This document shows, piece by piece, positions 1 through 10,288 of a DNA stretch of 64,000 nt. The position numbers were made by a program, and so were the translations under genes. The stretch lies in contig CM026556.1 in NCBI GenBank assembly GCA_015143295.1, positions 23,560,547 through 23,624,546 of the forward strand, read 5' to 3'. Under the pieces are notes generated by a model. The model searched no databases. It was not told where the DNA came from and saw only the letters and a program-made list of their open reading frames with translations. Position 1 is the stretch's first letter. The number at the start of each line of letters is the position of its first letter. This DNA comes from Tetracentron sinense (Eukaryota > Streptophyta > Magnoliopsida > Trochodendrales > Trochodendraceae).

Positions 1-960
1 TCATTACTCAATCGAGACCACCAACGTTGTCCAGCAATTCTGGATTACGCACGATCTTTGTGTTCTCTATCACCCTTAGTCATCCTTAGAAATGTTCGAT
101 GTATATATCTTTTGAATTGCTCAATTTTATTCTTCAAAATATTGAACTTTTAAATTTTGAATCTACAAAGGATGAAAACGTAGATAATTATGTAGGGATA
201 ATATTCTGAAAAAGTGAAAAAAAGTGTGAAGCCTACAAAGACTAATTTCTAAAATTGAAAGCACAATTATATAGTTAACTTTTAACCAAAGGATAAATGC
301 AAAATCAAGTTGGTAACATAAAACTTAATTAAATCAATTTCCAATGAGAATGGAAAGATTAATGTAGTGTTGGTGTAAATCAAAAGGGAGTACAACATTT
401 AATTATACAATAATTATGGTAAGATATTGCCTGAAAATGCACACAGTAATCCTGACATCGAAGGTAATTTAAGTAACGCAAAGATGAAAGCTAAAAAGTA
501 GAAATTATAAATGTAATATAATTTCGATAAACTACAACAACCAATTTAAGAAGATAGCAAATCTAATCACTAACCTTTGCTACTATGCGTTGGAAGGTAA
601 TCAAGTTGGGCAAATGCAACTAGCGCAGTAGATCCGCCTACTTTGATGGTCACTTTGGAAAATTAGTTACTTAAACACACACACACACAAAAAGGCAATT
701 GCACCAGTATATCTAATACCCCATGTGTGGTGTGCCCATATATGTAGATACATGGAATGCAATTAGATAAATAGATGAGAGAGAGAGAGAGAGAGACCCA
801 TACCCATAACCCATTTAGCCCAAAAGGACGATTAGATAGAGAGATGCATTTCAAAACAATTATCCTTTCAAATCAACATTCTGTTCTAGAGTTTATACTA
901 TGCTTTGCCATTTGAATCTTGAGCGAGACGGATGTTTTTGGAGGTGGACGCATCCCGAAA
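1..960. other. AT-rich non-coding stretch
   Basis: No convincing gene is seen here. The stretch is AT-rich, with stops in all frames at short intervals. It holds an AC dinucleotide run (674-689) and a GA run (777-796). Short open frames over these runs are products of the simple repeats. Confidence 0.6.
674..796. repeat. Two microsatellites, (AC)n and (GA)n
   Basis: An AC run of about 8 units lies at 674-689 and a GA run of about 10 units at 777-796. Both are uninterrupted and so likely to vary in length. Confidence 0.85.
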
Positions 961-1035
961 ATTAAATGATTCTGGAAATCAGATTAAACCAATACATTGA
1001 TGCGTTGACCGTGATTGCTTAGTGCAATGGCAAGC

Positions 1036-1200
1036 ACACAACAGTCCCCTTTATACAGTGGTCGTGACCACATCTCAAAAGACCATGCGTAGCACACAGT
1101 AGTCCCCTTTAAATAGTGGGCGTTGCCACATTCAAAAACACTATGACAACACTCAATAGCCCCTTTATATAATAGTAGCTGTGGCCACATCTCAAAAGTC
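1036..1200. repeat. Degenerate tandem repeat, about 57 bp, three copies
   Basis: Three diverged copies of a unit with the core agtcccctttata followed by gtggccacatctcaaaag start near 1043, 1101 and 1157. Further GGATGCGTTGGATCAA-like motifs follow to about 1460, so the whole of 960-1620 looks like decayed tandem-repeat DNA. The internal sequence gtggtcgtgaccac is partly palindromic. Confidence 0.6.
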
Positions 1201-1500
1201 ATAAACTGGAAGGATGCATTGGATCAACCTCAATAGTCATCAACCAAAGAAGGCGTTGGATAAAAAAGGTTCTCAAAGAGTCGTGATCAATCTCAACTTC
1301 ATCAATTGAAAGGATACGTTGGATCAAATAATGTCCCCAAGAGTCGTGATAAACCAGGGGTCGTTTATATATGAAGCGACTCAACAAAGCCAGCGTCCCA
1401 TTTTTTCTTTCAATTAACTGCTTCTCCCAACAATACTCTAAAATCCCTCCCAACCCACCAATAGATAGAAGGATGCGTAACTCTTTGAAAAACTAAAAAT

Positions 1501-1617
1501 GAAGATTTGAAGAGTTGTGTCCTAAATATGAAACTCATCTAAACCGGAAGATCTGAAGAGTTGCGTCCTAAGTATGAAACTCATCTGAACCGGAAGATCT
1601 AAAGAGTTGCGTCCCAC
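1501..1617. repeat. 46-bp tandem repeat, 2.5 copies
   Basis: Units start at 1501, 1547 and 1593, exactly 46 bp apart. The unit begins gaagatctgaagagttgcgt and ends in catctgaaccg. Only a few substitutions separate the copies, so this duplication is younger than the 57-bp repeat upstream. Confidence 0.85.
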
Positions 1618-1849
1618 TGTATTTTTTTTTAATCAATGATTATTTCTCTAAACCATAGAATATGCAATCAACTAACCCACCCAAAAAAAAAGGAAGAAAA
1701 ATGTAAAAAAAAAAAACAAATTTAAAATTGGTGATAAGTGGATTTCAAAAAACAGTAGAGTTAGATAGATGATTCCAAAGATAACTTGGATTTGAAAGAG
1801 GAGAATGAGAAGGAAAATATAGTAGAAGGAAAAATTAAAAAACATATAC

Positions 1850-2050
1850 CTGTGGCTCCAGAAGTAGATCGAGTTTCACAAAATGGTGAGAGAATGCTTC
1901 AACTAGTGAAATCGATGGTGCGAATTCAATAGTGTAGCAGTAAGAATTACTAATTTGGAGATAAGATGATTTGAAGATGAGATGAGAATGGAAGATCCAT
2001 AAGCAGAAAATAGCACATACAGTTAGAGTTTGAGTTTGTGAAGAGATCAT
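1850..2050 (-). CDS. Possible first exon of an unidentified gene
   Basis: An ATG at 2050 (minus strand) opens a frame of 67 codons that runs into a good donor (CAG|GTATATG) at 1850/1849 in phase 0. The peptide starts with a hydrophobic stretch (about residues 8-28, TVCAIFCLWIFHSHLIF) that could be a signal peptide or anchor, then continues without low complexity. I do not recognise a family and found no convincing second exon between 1849 and 1 on the minus strand. The rest may lie outside the window, or this may be a chance frame. Confidence is low. Confidence 0.2.
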
Positions 2051-2245
2051 GCAATTGTGGGAGTCCCAGTAGTTATAGGTATGGGATAGTTAGATATAAT
2101 TATTATAATACCCTCAGAATTTATTTGAGTGTAGAGGAAAGGAAAGATTAGATAAAATAATGGGTTTTATAGTCTTTGGAAAAAAATCAATCCAATTTTG
2201 CTTCTCGCATTATAATAGTAAATTATAATAGTAAAGATAAAGAAG

Positions 2246-3174
2246 ATGTGTTAAAAGGACATTTAAGGAAATGGAATATTCCCTATCTTTTAGTTTCTTT
2301 TTTTTTGGTAGTTATATTTTAGTTTCCTACAGAAAAAAAAAAGAAACACTCCTCTCTCCGGCATTCTCTCTCTCCATCGCCTCTCTCTCTCCAGCGTTTC
2401 TCTTTGTGATTCCGGCGAGTTCCGAACAAATGACTTAAAAAAAAATGGTTGGGACAATATTTTTGAAAGATAGGTAATTGAAGGTGTTTTGGGGTTTCAT
2501 CCTTGTGGATTTGCGATTGTAGTGGACTTGTCAATTTGATCCCCTAGATCACCCCTAGTGTTTTGTTGGTTATGTTTTGTACAACAAGAAAATCAAATGA
2601 TTATGTGTTGATGCAGAAATCAGAATTGAGGTTTATGCTTACCAACATTGTGTCAATGGATCTTCCAGTTTGTGGAATTTGGTTTCCTTTCCGTTAGGGA
2701 TATATGTAAAGGTTGAGGGTGTATGGACTTGATTCCTCAATAATTTGATACGAGATTAGCTCATGGTGAACTTTCAGAATTTAGATAATTTATAATTAGA
2801 AACACATTTGGTTAGATTGCTTGTGGTTTCATTTATTTATCTTATGCAATTTAGTTATGATATGTTCTTCTGTTAGACAGGGTTAGGGGATGTAGGGTTT
2901 GAGAGTGAGGTTGGAAAATATAGGGTTTGAGATGAAGGTCCTTTTTTTTTGTTTCATGTATGTTGTATTTCCCACAACATGAAAGTGAGAGATTGTTGAA
3001 CCGTGAATGAGAAGGGAGAAAATGAATTCACTGGAATTCGTCGAAATCACCGTTGAACGAGAGAAATGCCAGAGAGAGAGAGGAAATCGTGTTTCTTCCC
3101 TCTTGAGGAAACTAGAAGATATAGACGGGTCCTTTAAAAAAATACTCAATTTCCTTAAATGCCCTTTAACACAT
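2246..3174. mobile_element. Long-TIR foldback element, MULE/MITE-like
   Basis: The two ends are long inverted copies of each other. On the left, atgtgttaaaaggacattta begins at 2246; its diverged reverse complement ends at 3174 (ccctttaacacat). The arms continue inward for roughly 180 bp through matching GA-rich and CGCCGGAATCAC-like blocks (about 2340-2430 against 3020-3090). The sequence agaag lies directly outside both ends (2241-2245 and 3175-3179) and may be a 5-bp target duplication. No transposase is present. Open frames over the arms (for example 2319-2534 and 2883-3285) are mirror images of this structure. Long arms suggest a non-autonomous Mutator-like element, but no 9-bp duplication was found, so the class is open. 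Confidence 0.6.
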
Positions 3175-3410
3175 AGAAGTGTATTCAAATGGTGGCTGTT
3201 AGATCCCTTCATTGTATGGATGTATTCATATGTAAACTTATATGTCTTTTTTCATATGTGTAGGCCGCAAAATTTCCATGCCTAATTCTATTAGAGTGTA
3301 TCAATTTTAGTGTGCCCACATCACACCCAAAGAAAAATTGATGTGGTGCATAGCTCTTAGTATGCTTACCTTATACCAATCAAATGGGTTATGGATGTAG
3401 GAATCACCCA

Positions 3411-3960
3411 CCTTGGCAGCAAGGAACACCCTTGCTGCCCAAAATTGAAATAAAATTAAGTAGGGTCTTTAATAGATCCCACCATGGCAGCAAGGAGAAC
3501 CCTTGCTGCCCCAAATTGAAATCAAATCAAATGGGTCTTTAATAGACCCCACCATGGCAGCAAGGACTGACCCTTGCTGGCCCAAATCGAAATTAAATGA
3601 AAGAGGTTTTTAATAGACCCCGCCGTGGCAGCAAGGAACCCGCTTACTGCTTCAAATTGAAATCAAATCAAAGGGGTCTTCAATAGACCCCACCATGGCA
3701 GCAACCAAATTTGAAATCAAGTTATAGGGACCTTTAATAGACCCCACCATGACAGCAAGGAGCATTCTCACTGCCCCAAATTGAAATCAAAGTAAAGGGG
3801 TCATTAATAGATCCCGCTGTGGCAGCAAAGAATATCCTTGTTCCCCCAAATCTAAATGAAATTAAAAGGGGTTGTCAGATAACCCCACTTTGGCAGCAAG
3901 GGTTAAGACTTGTCACCTAAATCAAAGATGGCCAGAGGCCATCTTCACTGCCATTTGGCA
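3411..3960. repeat. 70-71 bp minisatellite with a hairpin in each unit, 8 copies
   Basis: GGCAGCAAGG or its variant recurs at 3415, 3486, 3556, 3627, 3697, 3751, 3821 and 3892. Spacing is 70 or 71 bp apart from one 54-bp step caused by an internal deletion. In the better preserved units GGCAGCAAGG is followed after a few bases by CCTTGCTGCC, so each can fold into a 9-10 bp stem. The linker is the AT-rich AAATTGAAATCAAA plus GGGTCTTTAATAGACCCC, itself partly palindromic. No open frame spans the array. Confidence 0.85.
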
Positions 3961-4116
3961 GTCCAGTAGTGGGTATAATACCTACTACTATCTCTCCACC
4001 CACGATCAGCAACATGAGGGTGGTGAATAACTCCCCACTCTCCCACCAATTGGATAGATGTCCTCTCCAAAAAGAAGAGGACTGTTAGAGGAAGTGGTTA
4101 TCAAACCACTCCCTCT
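3925..4116. other. Run of five different perfect or near-perfect hairpins
   Basis: Five unrelated inverted repeats follow the minisatellite: 3925-3945 (AAGATGGCC-aga-GGCCATCTT), 3948-3961 (CTGCCA-tt-TGGCAG), 3965-3989 (AGTAGTGGGTA with its complement, one mismatch), 4060-4082 (GTCCTCT with AGAGGAC) and 4087-4116 (AGAGG-AGTGGTT with AACCACT-CCTCT). The stem sequences differ, so this is not one repeated unit. The stretch on to 4463 shows nothing recognisable and ends at the LTR. Confidence 0.7.
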
Positions 4117-4463
4117 CATAACTCCCACAAGAGAAAAAAACGATGGGGGGATCGATCATTGGAAGGACCAGCAACCTTGAAGGGAGTTCGGTCATGAAAG
4201 AAATCTGCAACCACAGAAGAGAAAAATCTCATAAGCCAAAGCCAGAGGTCTAAAGATGGAAGCCACAAGAGGTTTCCCTCTTCACAAAATAGAAGAACTC
4301 AAGGCAAAGCAAGAGCTCTAAGCTATGGAAGCAGCAAGGTAGGCCAAAATGCCTACCCTCCTCTCTCCCACTCTTCTCTTTTACTTTGAAAGTCCTCCAT
4401 TGAGGCACTTGTAAAAGCCTGAAATGGGGCATTAGGCACCCCCTTTTTGAATGGAATGAAAGC

Positions 4464-5170
4464 TGTAAGCACCCAATCTTTACACCCCTGTCCTAACCGT
4501 GGTTAAGCCCTTTTAACCATAGTTACCCCCAGTCGAGTCCCTTAACCCTAGGACGAACCCTAGTTGACCTTAGGTGCACCCTAGTCAAACCCTAGGTATC
4601 ACACTATTCAACCTCCAGGAATTAACCCTAGTTAAACCCTAACTCTAGTTAAACCCTAGGTAAACCCTAGCATAGCCCTAGCCTAGCCCTGGCCTTAGCC
4701 CTAGGCCCTTAGGGCTTAAACCCTAGGTCCAAAAACCCATAGGGTTCAAACCTCTCGACCTGGGCCCAAGCCCAAGCCCACAAATTCAAACCCTTAACCC
4801 CCGTATTGAGTGCGCAGCCTGGGTCAGGCCTGTTGGGTAAAACCTAGGCTTGACGGTAATTCCTTTATCGACATCCCAAATTACACTAGTTTGGGAATGT
4901 CGGTAATTACATTACTAATACCCCTGGTTTCATCTTCCTGCAACACACCCACCCCCTGTAGGACTCAGGCACGCTTGTTGCCCCCTCTCTGACCTGCAAA
5001 CCCCCTCTCCGCCCCCTGTAGCCCATCCACCTTGGTACTAATACCAGGGGTGTCCCCTTTGGCCTCCTCTATAAATGGCAGCCACCCTCCACAGCCAAAA
5101 CGATTTGTAAACACCTCCCATCCGAACCCCTGCCCAGTTGAATAAGGTTACACCCTTCTCTAACTCTCCC
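4464..5170 (+). mobile_element. Truncated 5' LTR of a plus-strand Ogre-like Gypsy element
   Basis: The sequence starts TGTAAGCACCC and matches the first about 700 bp of the LTR at 12850 closely: the same CCCTA-rich block, the same GGCCCAAG block and the same TATA region. Similarity stops near 5170, where the sequence jumps into the protease region of the element. The rest of the LTR, the primer site, ORF1 and gag are missing. The bases on the left (AAAGC, 4459-4463) do not match those after the 3' LTR, so no clear target duplication is seen. Confidence 0.85.
5069..5078 (+). promoter_or_regulatory. LTR TATA box
   Basis: CTATAAATGG follows a CT-rich block. It sits at the same place in the 3' LTR (about 13440) and in a solo LTR (40333-40340), and on the minus strand at 47189-47196 and 45367-45374. 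It is the likely core promoter of this LTR family. Confidence 0.6.
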
Positions 5171-6598
5171 CGCTCTCTCATTATTGAGAGTAAGAGCATA
5201 GCCAACCTCACCCGATCTGACCGGGTGTACCAACCACCGGTAGTTGAGCAAGCAAAAGGAAAAGGAAAAGGGAAAGAGATAGAAACAACAAGGGTACCAG
5301 ACCCTGAAAAGGAAAAAACAGACTCTATAGTTCTGCTAAAAATCTTAGAGCAAGCAGAAGAATTTAACATAACTCAGCAGTTGAGTAAGACACTAGCCCA
5401 TATCTCAATCATGGGTCTTCTTCTGACTTCTGAGCATCACCGGAAGCAACTCCTCTGAGTATTTAACAGTGCCCTCGTGACACCAGATATTACACTCGAG
5501 AAGTTAGGGCATATGGTAGGACAAGTGCTAGAACCAAGAGTTATCTCTTTTACAAAAGAAGAAATATCGGACAGTGACAGGGACCATACCTGTGCCCTTT
5601 ACATAGCAGTACAATGCATGGACAGGACACTCTCATCAGTACTAATAGATAACGGCTCCGGCTAGAATGTCTGGACACTGTCAATACTGCAAAGCATGGG
5701 TATGAATCTCAGTCAGGTGAAGAAGAGACCCATGACAATTAGAGCTTTTGACAACTCAATAAGGCAAAATCTGGGCGACATCGATCTAGCTATCAGAGTC
5801 GGACCTACTCAATTCACTACAAACTTTCAAGTTATAAATGTGTCTGCTTCATTTACTTTGCTCCTTGGGAGGCCGTGGATCCATGCGGCCGAAGCCATTC
5901 CCTCCTCTCTACACCAGAGAATCAAATTCATCCAAGATGATCACATGGTCGTAATACCGTCAAAGGAATTGGCGAGTTCCTTCGGAGACATCTAGGAGGT
6001 TGGGCAAGGCATAACCTTCATGTCTTACCAATTCGAGCAGGTTAGTTCTATCACCCAGATAGAAGCACAGAACAAGCAGCAGATTTCGCCATTTGTCAGG
6101 ATGATGACTAAGATGAATTATCAACCAGGGTCAGGCCTGGGAGCCCAAAACCAAGGGATGAAGAAGAGCTATACGCCTCCGCGCTACAGCGCACCCTTTA
6201 GATTGGGCTACAGGCCCAAATATGAGGACTATCTCGCTAAGCTTACAAAGAAAAATAACTGATCGACGAGACCAGAACCTCGACCCCACATTTCAATAAC
6301 TTTCCTAGTCAGAACCTTCCAGTCTTACCTTGACACTGCACCAGTTGCCTTAACCCCTAAGCCCAATGACAAATCTTCAGAGATTCCAGATCCAGAGATC
6401 TTCAGCATGGCCCAATTAGTTGACGAGCTGACTGTCGAAGACTATGCCACCGAAGAAGAATATCTAGCGGGAGAACAGGTTTGCACCCTCTCCAACAGCG
6501 CCAAAGCGTCATCCAGTCACCAGCCACTAATCCGTTGGTGGACTGCGGCTCTCACCATTGAGACCAGCCAGGGCCGAGATAGCAATAGTGCAGGAAAG
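5171..6598 (+). pseudogene. Gag C-terminus and aspartic protease region with G-patch-like motif, Ogre-like element (broken)
   Basis: This is the protease part of the gag-pro polyprotein. The active-site region reads LIDNGSG (about 5643-5665) and is followed by a stop where the sister element has L. Downstream come the flap and core region and LLLGRPWIHAAEAIPSSLH (about 5854-5915), typical of plant Gypsy proteases. A glycine-rich block, MNYQPGSGLGAQNQG (about 6107-6160), resembles a G-patch. In-frame stops lie at about 5456, 5663, 5993 and 6260. The final part (6407-6598) ends in phase 0 at a splice donor. The 5' end is fused to LTR sequence by a deletion. The same region is at 57440-58740 on the minus strand in the sister element. 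Confidence 0.85.
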
Positions 6599-6905
6599 GT
6601 CGGTCAGACCAGTCAGTGAACAAGCATCACCCTTCTCCTTCTTCTATCTCTCTTTACTCCTGTTTGTAAAATCTAAATGTCAGGCCACTGTCAGTCTCTT
6701 TTTGTTATAAGTCAACTTTTGTAAAAAACAATCATATTGTTTTTATAAATGAAATCTGACATTTTAACTCAAAAACATGTTTTGCATCAAACATTTTGGT
6801 TGATGACGAAAATCACACGGAATCTTTCCCTGGAAGGCCTAGTGTCCTGAAGCCACCAAAATAAAAAAACATAAGCATGCTAACCTTAGCTAAATATTTT
6901 GCCAG
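6599..6905 (+). other. Probable intron between protease and reverse transcriptase (Ogre-type)
   Basis: The 307-bp interval between the protease and pol frames begins GTCGGT after AAG and ends TTTTGCCAG. It is AT-rich and has no coding signal. Removing it joins the two frames in phase 0. The sister element has an equivalent 313-bp interval (54167-53855) with the same acceptor and similar inner sequence. An intron at this position is a known hallmark of Ogre elements. Splicing itself is inferred, not shown. Confidence 0.65.
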
Positions 6906-9900
6906 GAAATCGCCTGCACCAAAGCTATCCCTGAAACCCTTCTGGAACTGACGGAAGTGGAATATGATTCAGAGCAGGAAGACAAACCGCCTCAAGAGAT
7001 ACTAGATCTCCTAGAACGCAGCAAGGGACTCCTACAGTCAAACATTGAGGATACCGAGACCATTAACCTTGGATCCGAGGACAACCCGTAGCTAGTCAAG
7101 ATCGGCACAAGCATGAGCCCATAACAAAGGACAGACATGATCAGCTTTCTGAAGAGCTATAGTGATGTCTTTGCCTGGTCATATGCACACTTGCCTGGCT
7201 TGGACCCAGTATTGGTGGTACACAGACTGCCCCTGAACCCTGACGTCAGACCAGTTAATCAGAAACTGAGGCAGATGAGACCGGAATGGCGCAGAAAGTC
7301 AAAGAGGAAGTAGAAAAGTAGATCAATGTAGGCTTCCTGGCAGTGATAACCCACCCTAAATGGTTGGCCAACATCGTGCCTGTACCTAAAAAGGATGGCA
7401 AAGTTTGAATGTGCATCGACTACCGGAATCTGAACAGGGCAAGCCCCAAAGATAATTTTCCTCTCCCGTATAACGACATCCTAGTCGACAACACTGCAAG
7501 GCACGAGACTCTCTCATTCATAGATGGTTTCTCCTGATACAACCAGATCAGAATGGCAGAAGAAGACATGGAGAAAACCTCATTTATCACACCTTGGGGC
7601 ACATTTTGCTACAAGGTCATGCCCTTCGGACTCAAGAATGCAGGGGCAACCTACCAAAGGGCCATGATGGCACTATTCCATGACATGATCGTCAAGTCGC
7701 CTACTGCCAGGCAACACCCCGAAGACTTGAAAAGACTCTGTGACAGACTCAGAGAGTTCGGCCTGAGAATGAATCCGACCAAATGCGTCTTTGGAGCCTC
7801 ATCTGGAAAGCTCCTCAGCTTCATAGTCAGCAAAAGAGGCATCGAAATCGATCCAGCCAAAGCCAAGGCTATCATCAAAATGCCAACTCCCCAAACTGAA
7901 AAGGAGATCCATGGTTTCCTGGGTAGAATTCAGTACATCAGTCGGTTCATCTCTCAGCTCACTTCGATCTGCGAATCGATCTTCAAGCTTCTCCGGAAGA
8001 ATACGCCGATATTCTGGATAGACAAGTATCAGGAAGCCTTTGACATAATAAAGCAATACCTACTCAATCCTCCAATACTTGTGCCCCCTACACCAGGATG
8101 GCCCCTACTACTCTACATTTCAGTGCAAGAAACCTCTATGGGGTGTGTCCTAGCGCTGCACGACGAGACAGGCAGAACAAAGCAAGCTATCTACTATATC
8201 AGTAAACGCCTGCTGGAGTACGAAGAGAGGTACAACCCTCTTGAGAAGATATGTCTGGCACTGGTCTAGGCTACTCAACATCTTCGGCACTATCTGTTTT
8301 CTTACTCGGTAATTCTGATCTCCCGGATGGTCCCACTCAAGTATCTCTTGAAAAAGTCAACCACCATCGGAAGGACTGCCCGATGGCTTATGATGTTGTC
8401 TGAATTCGACATCACGTACATGACACAGAAGTTAATCAAGGGACAGGTGATAGCAGATCACTTGGCCCACAGTCCAGCACAGGACTATGTGTCTGTACAC
8501 GATCAGTTTCCAGACGAAGTCATCTTGTTCACAGAAGTAGAAGAGCAAGAATACTCTGACTGGGAGTTATACTTTAACGGAGCTGCCAACAGTCATGGGC
8601 ACAGGGCAGGGGCAGTCCTAATATCACCTAAGGGAGCGCACCTCCCCATCTTAGTTAAGCTGAAATTCAGATGCTCCAACAACGAAGCAGAATACGAGGC
8701 ATGCATAGCCGGTCTGAAAGAAACCCTGGGCATCGAGATTGAAGAGATCGATGTCTACGGTGACTCATCCTTGGTAATCTGCCAGGCAAATGAATCTTGG
8801 GTCATCCGAGAAGTAAGGCTAGTCCCGTACTTGGCCTACCTCAACATGCTGATTACTCAGTTCAGAAGAATCACCTTCAGCCATAGGTCTAGGAATCACA
8901 ACAGGTTTGCCAATGCACTGGCTACCCTCGCCTCCATGGTTCAGATCCCTAAGGACATCATGCTTTGGCTAATTGAGATTCAGCAGTAGGATCAGCTTGC
9001 TTACTGCCTTCAAATCGAAGAAGTATCAGACAACAAGTCTTAGTATTCGGACATCAAGCAATATCTCGAGGATGGGACCTTCCCACTCGATGCCACCAAA
9101 ATAGACTGGCAGGTAATCGGAAGACTGGCCATTTAGTTTGTCCTCTCAGAGGGAGTCTTATACAAAAGATCACTGAATCTGATCTGGCTCAAATGCCTTG
9201 ACACCAGTGAAGCAGCACAGGTAGTCGTAGAAGTTCACAGAGGGACTTGCGGCCCAAATATGAATGGGTTGATGTTGTCTAAGAAGATACTCAGACTGAG
9301 CTACTACTAGTCTACAATGGAAGCTGACTGTTGCAAACACATACAGAAGTGCCACCAGTGCCAAATCTATGCTGACAAGATCAACATACCGTCGACAAGG
9401 CTACACAATCTGACTGCACCCTAGCCATTCTTAACCTGGGGCATCAACCTCATCGGACCTATAGCTCTGAAAGCATCTAACGGACATCGATTCATTCTGA
9501 TTGTAATCGATTACTTTACCAAATGGGTCAAGGCAGCCTCTTATGCGAACGTCACAACCTCCGTGGTTCAGTGTTTTCTAAGAAGGAATATCATCTGTCG
9601 GTACAGAGTCCCATATGAGATTGTAACAGACAATGCTCTCAACTTCTGCAATAAGGGGATGACTGATCTCTACTAGAAATTTAAAATACAGCATCACAAC
9701 TCCACACCTTATAGGCCTCAGATTAATGGTGCAGTCGAAGCAGTCAACAAAAACTTGAAGAAAATCATTGAAAAGATGGCAACCAACTACTTTGCCTGGT
9801 ATGAGATGCTCTCACATGCACTCATAGCCTACAGAATGTCCATCTGAACCTCAACTAGGTCAATACTATTTTCTCTGGCTTATGGTATAGAAACGGTCCT

Positions 9901-10288
9901 TCCCATCGAAGTACAAATTTCATCACTCCGAGTGCTAATGGAAGTAGAAATCTTGGAAGCAGAATGGGCACAGACCCGATATAAGCAGCTGAATTTGATT
10001 GAAGAACGGTGACTAAAAGCCATCAATCACTCCCAGGCCTATCAGAGGCACGTGGCTAGGACATTCGACAAGAAAGTCAAGTTTCGCAGCATCGAAGTCG
10101 GTGACCTAGTTCTCCGAAAAATGTTTCCAACCCGTCCTGACCCGAGGGGCAAGTTCACTCCCAACTATGAAAGCCCATACATTGTCCGAGACAAATTCTC
10201 AGAAGGCGCCCTTTGACTTGGGCGCATGGATGACGAAGACCTCCCAGAGCCTGTCAACATGGACAAAGTCAAGAGATACTATGCTTAG
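6906..10288 (+). pseudogene. Ogre-like pol: RT, RNase H, second (archaeal-type) RNase H, integrase (broken)
   Basis: Order of domains: a spacer with VFAWSYAHLPGLDP (about 7170-7210), reverse transcriptase (about 7290-7960), RNase H (about 8090-8400), a second RNase H starting about 8555 and integrase (about 9220-9900), with a C-terminal tail ending at a TAG at 10286-10288. The dual RNase H is the mark of the Tat/Ogre lineage. It is dead in several ways. The YVDD box is deleted at 7690. The second RNase H has N for D in YFNGAAN and FANALATLA. The integrase zinc motif has CGPN where the sister element has CGPH. Stops occur at about 7088, 7123, 7318, 7406, 8267, 8986, 9674 and elsewhere. No chromodomain is seen. 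Confidence 0.9.

Noticed and set aside
2883..3285. Small genes on both strands over 2319-3285
   Set aside because: They lie in the inverted arms of the foldback element and contain no family motif; the frames mirror each other.
3411..3960. CRISPR-like array
   Set aside because: The whole 70-bp unit repeats, including the would-be spacers; this is a plant minisatellite.
4600..4730. Interstitial telomere repeat (CCCTAAA-like runs)
   Set aside because: The CCCTA motifs are irregularly spaced, mixed with CCCTAG and CCCTGG, and recur at the same place in every LTR of the family. They are LTR sequence.
5171..10288. Endogenous pararetrovirus (RT and RNase H present)
   Set aside because: LTRs, a polypurine tract, integrase and a second RNase H are present, and no movement or coat protein is seen. 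This is a Tat/Ogre LTR retrotransposon.
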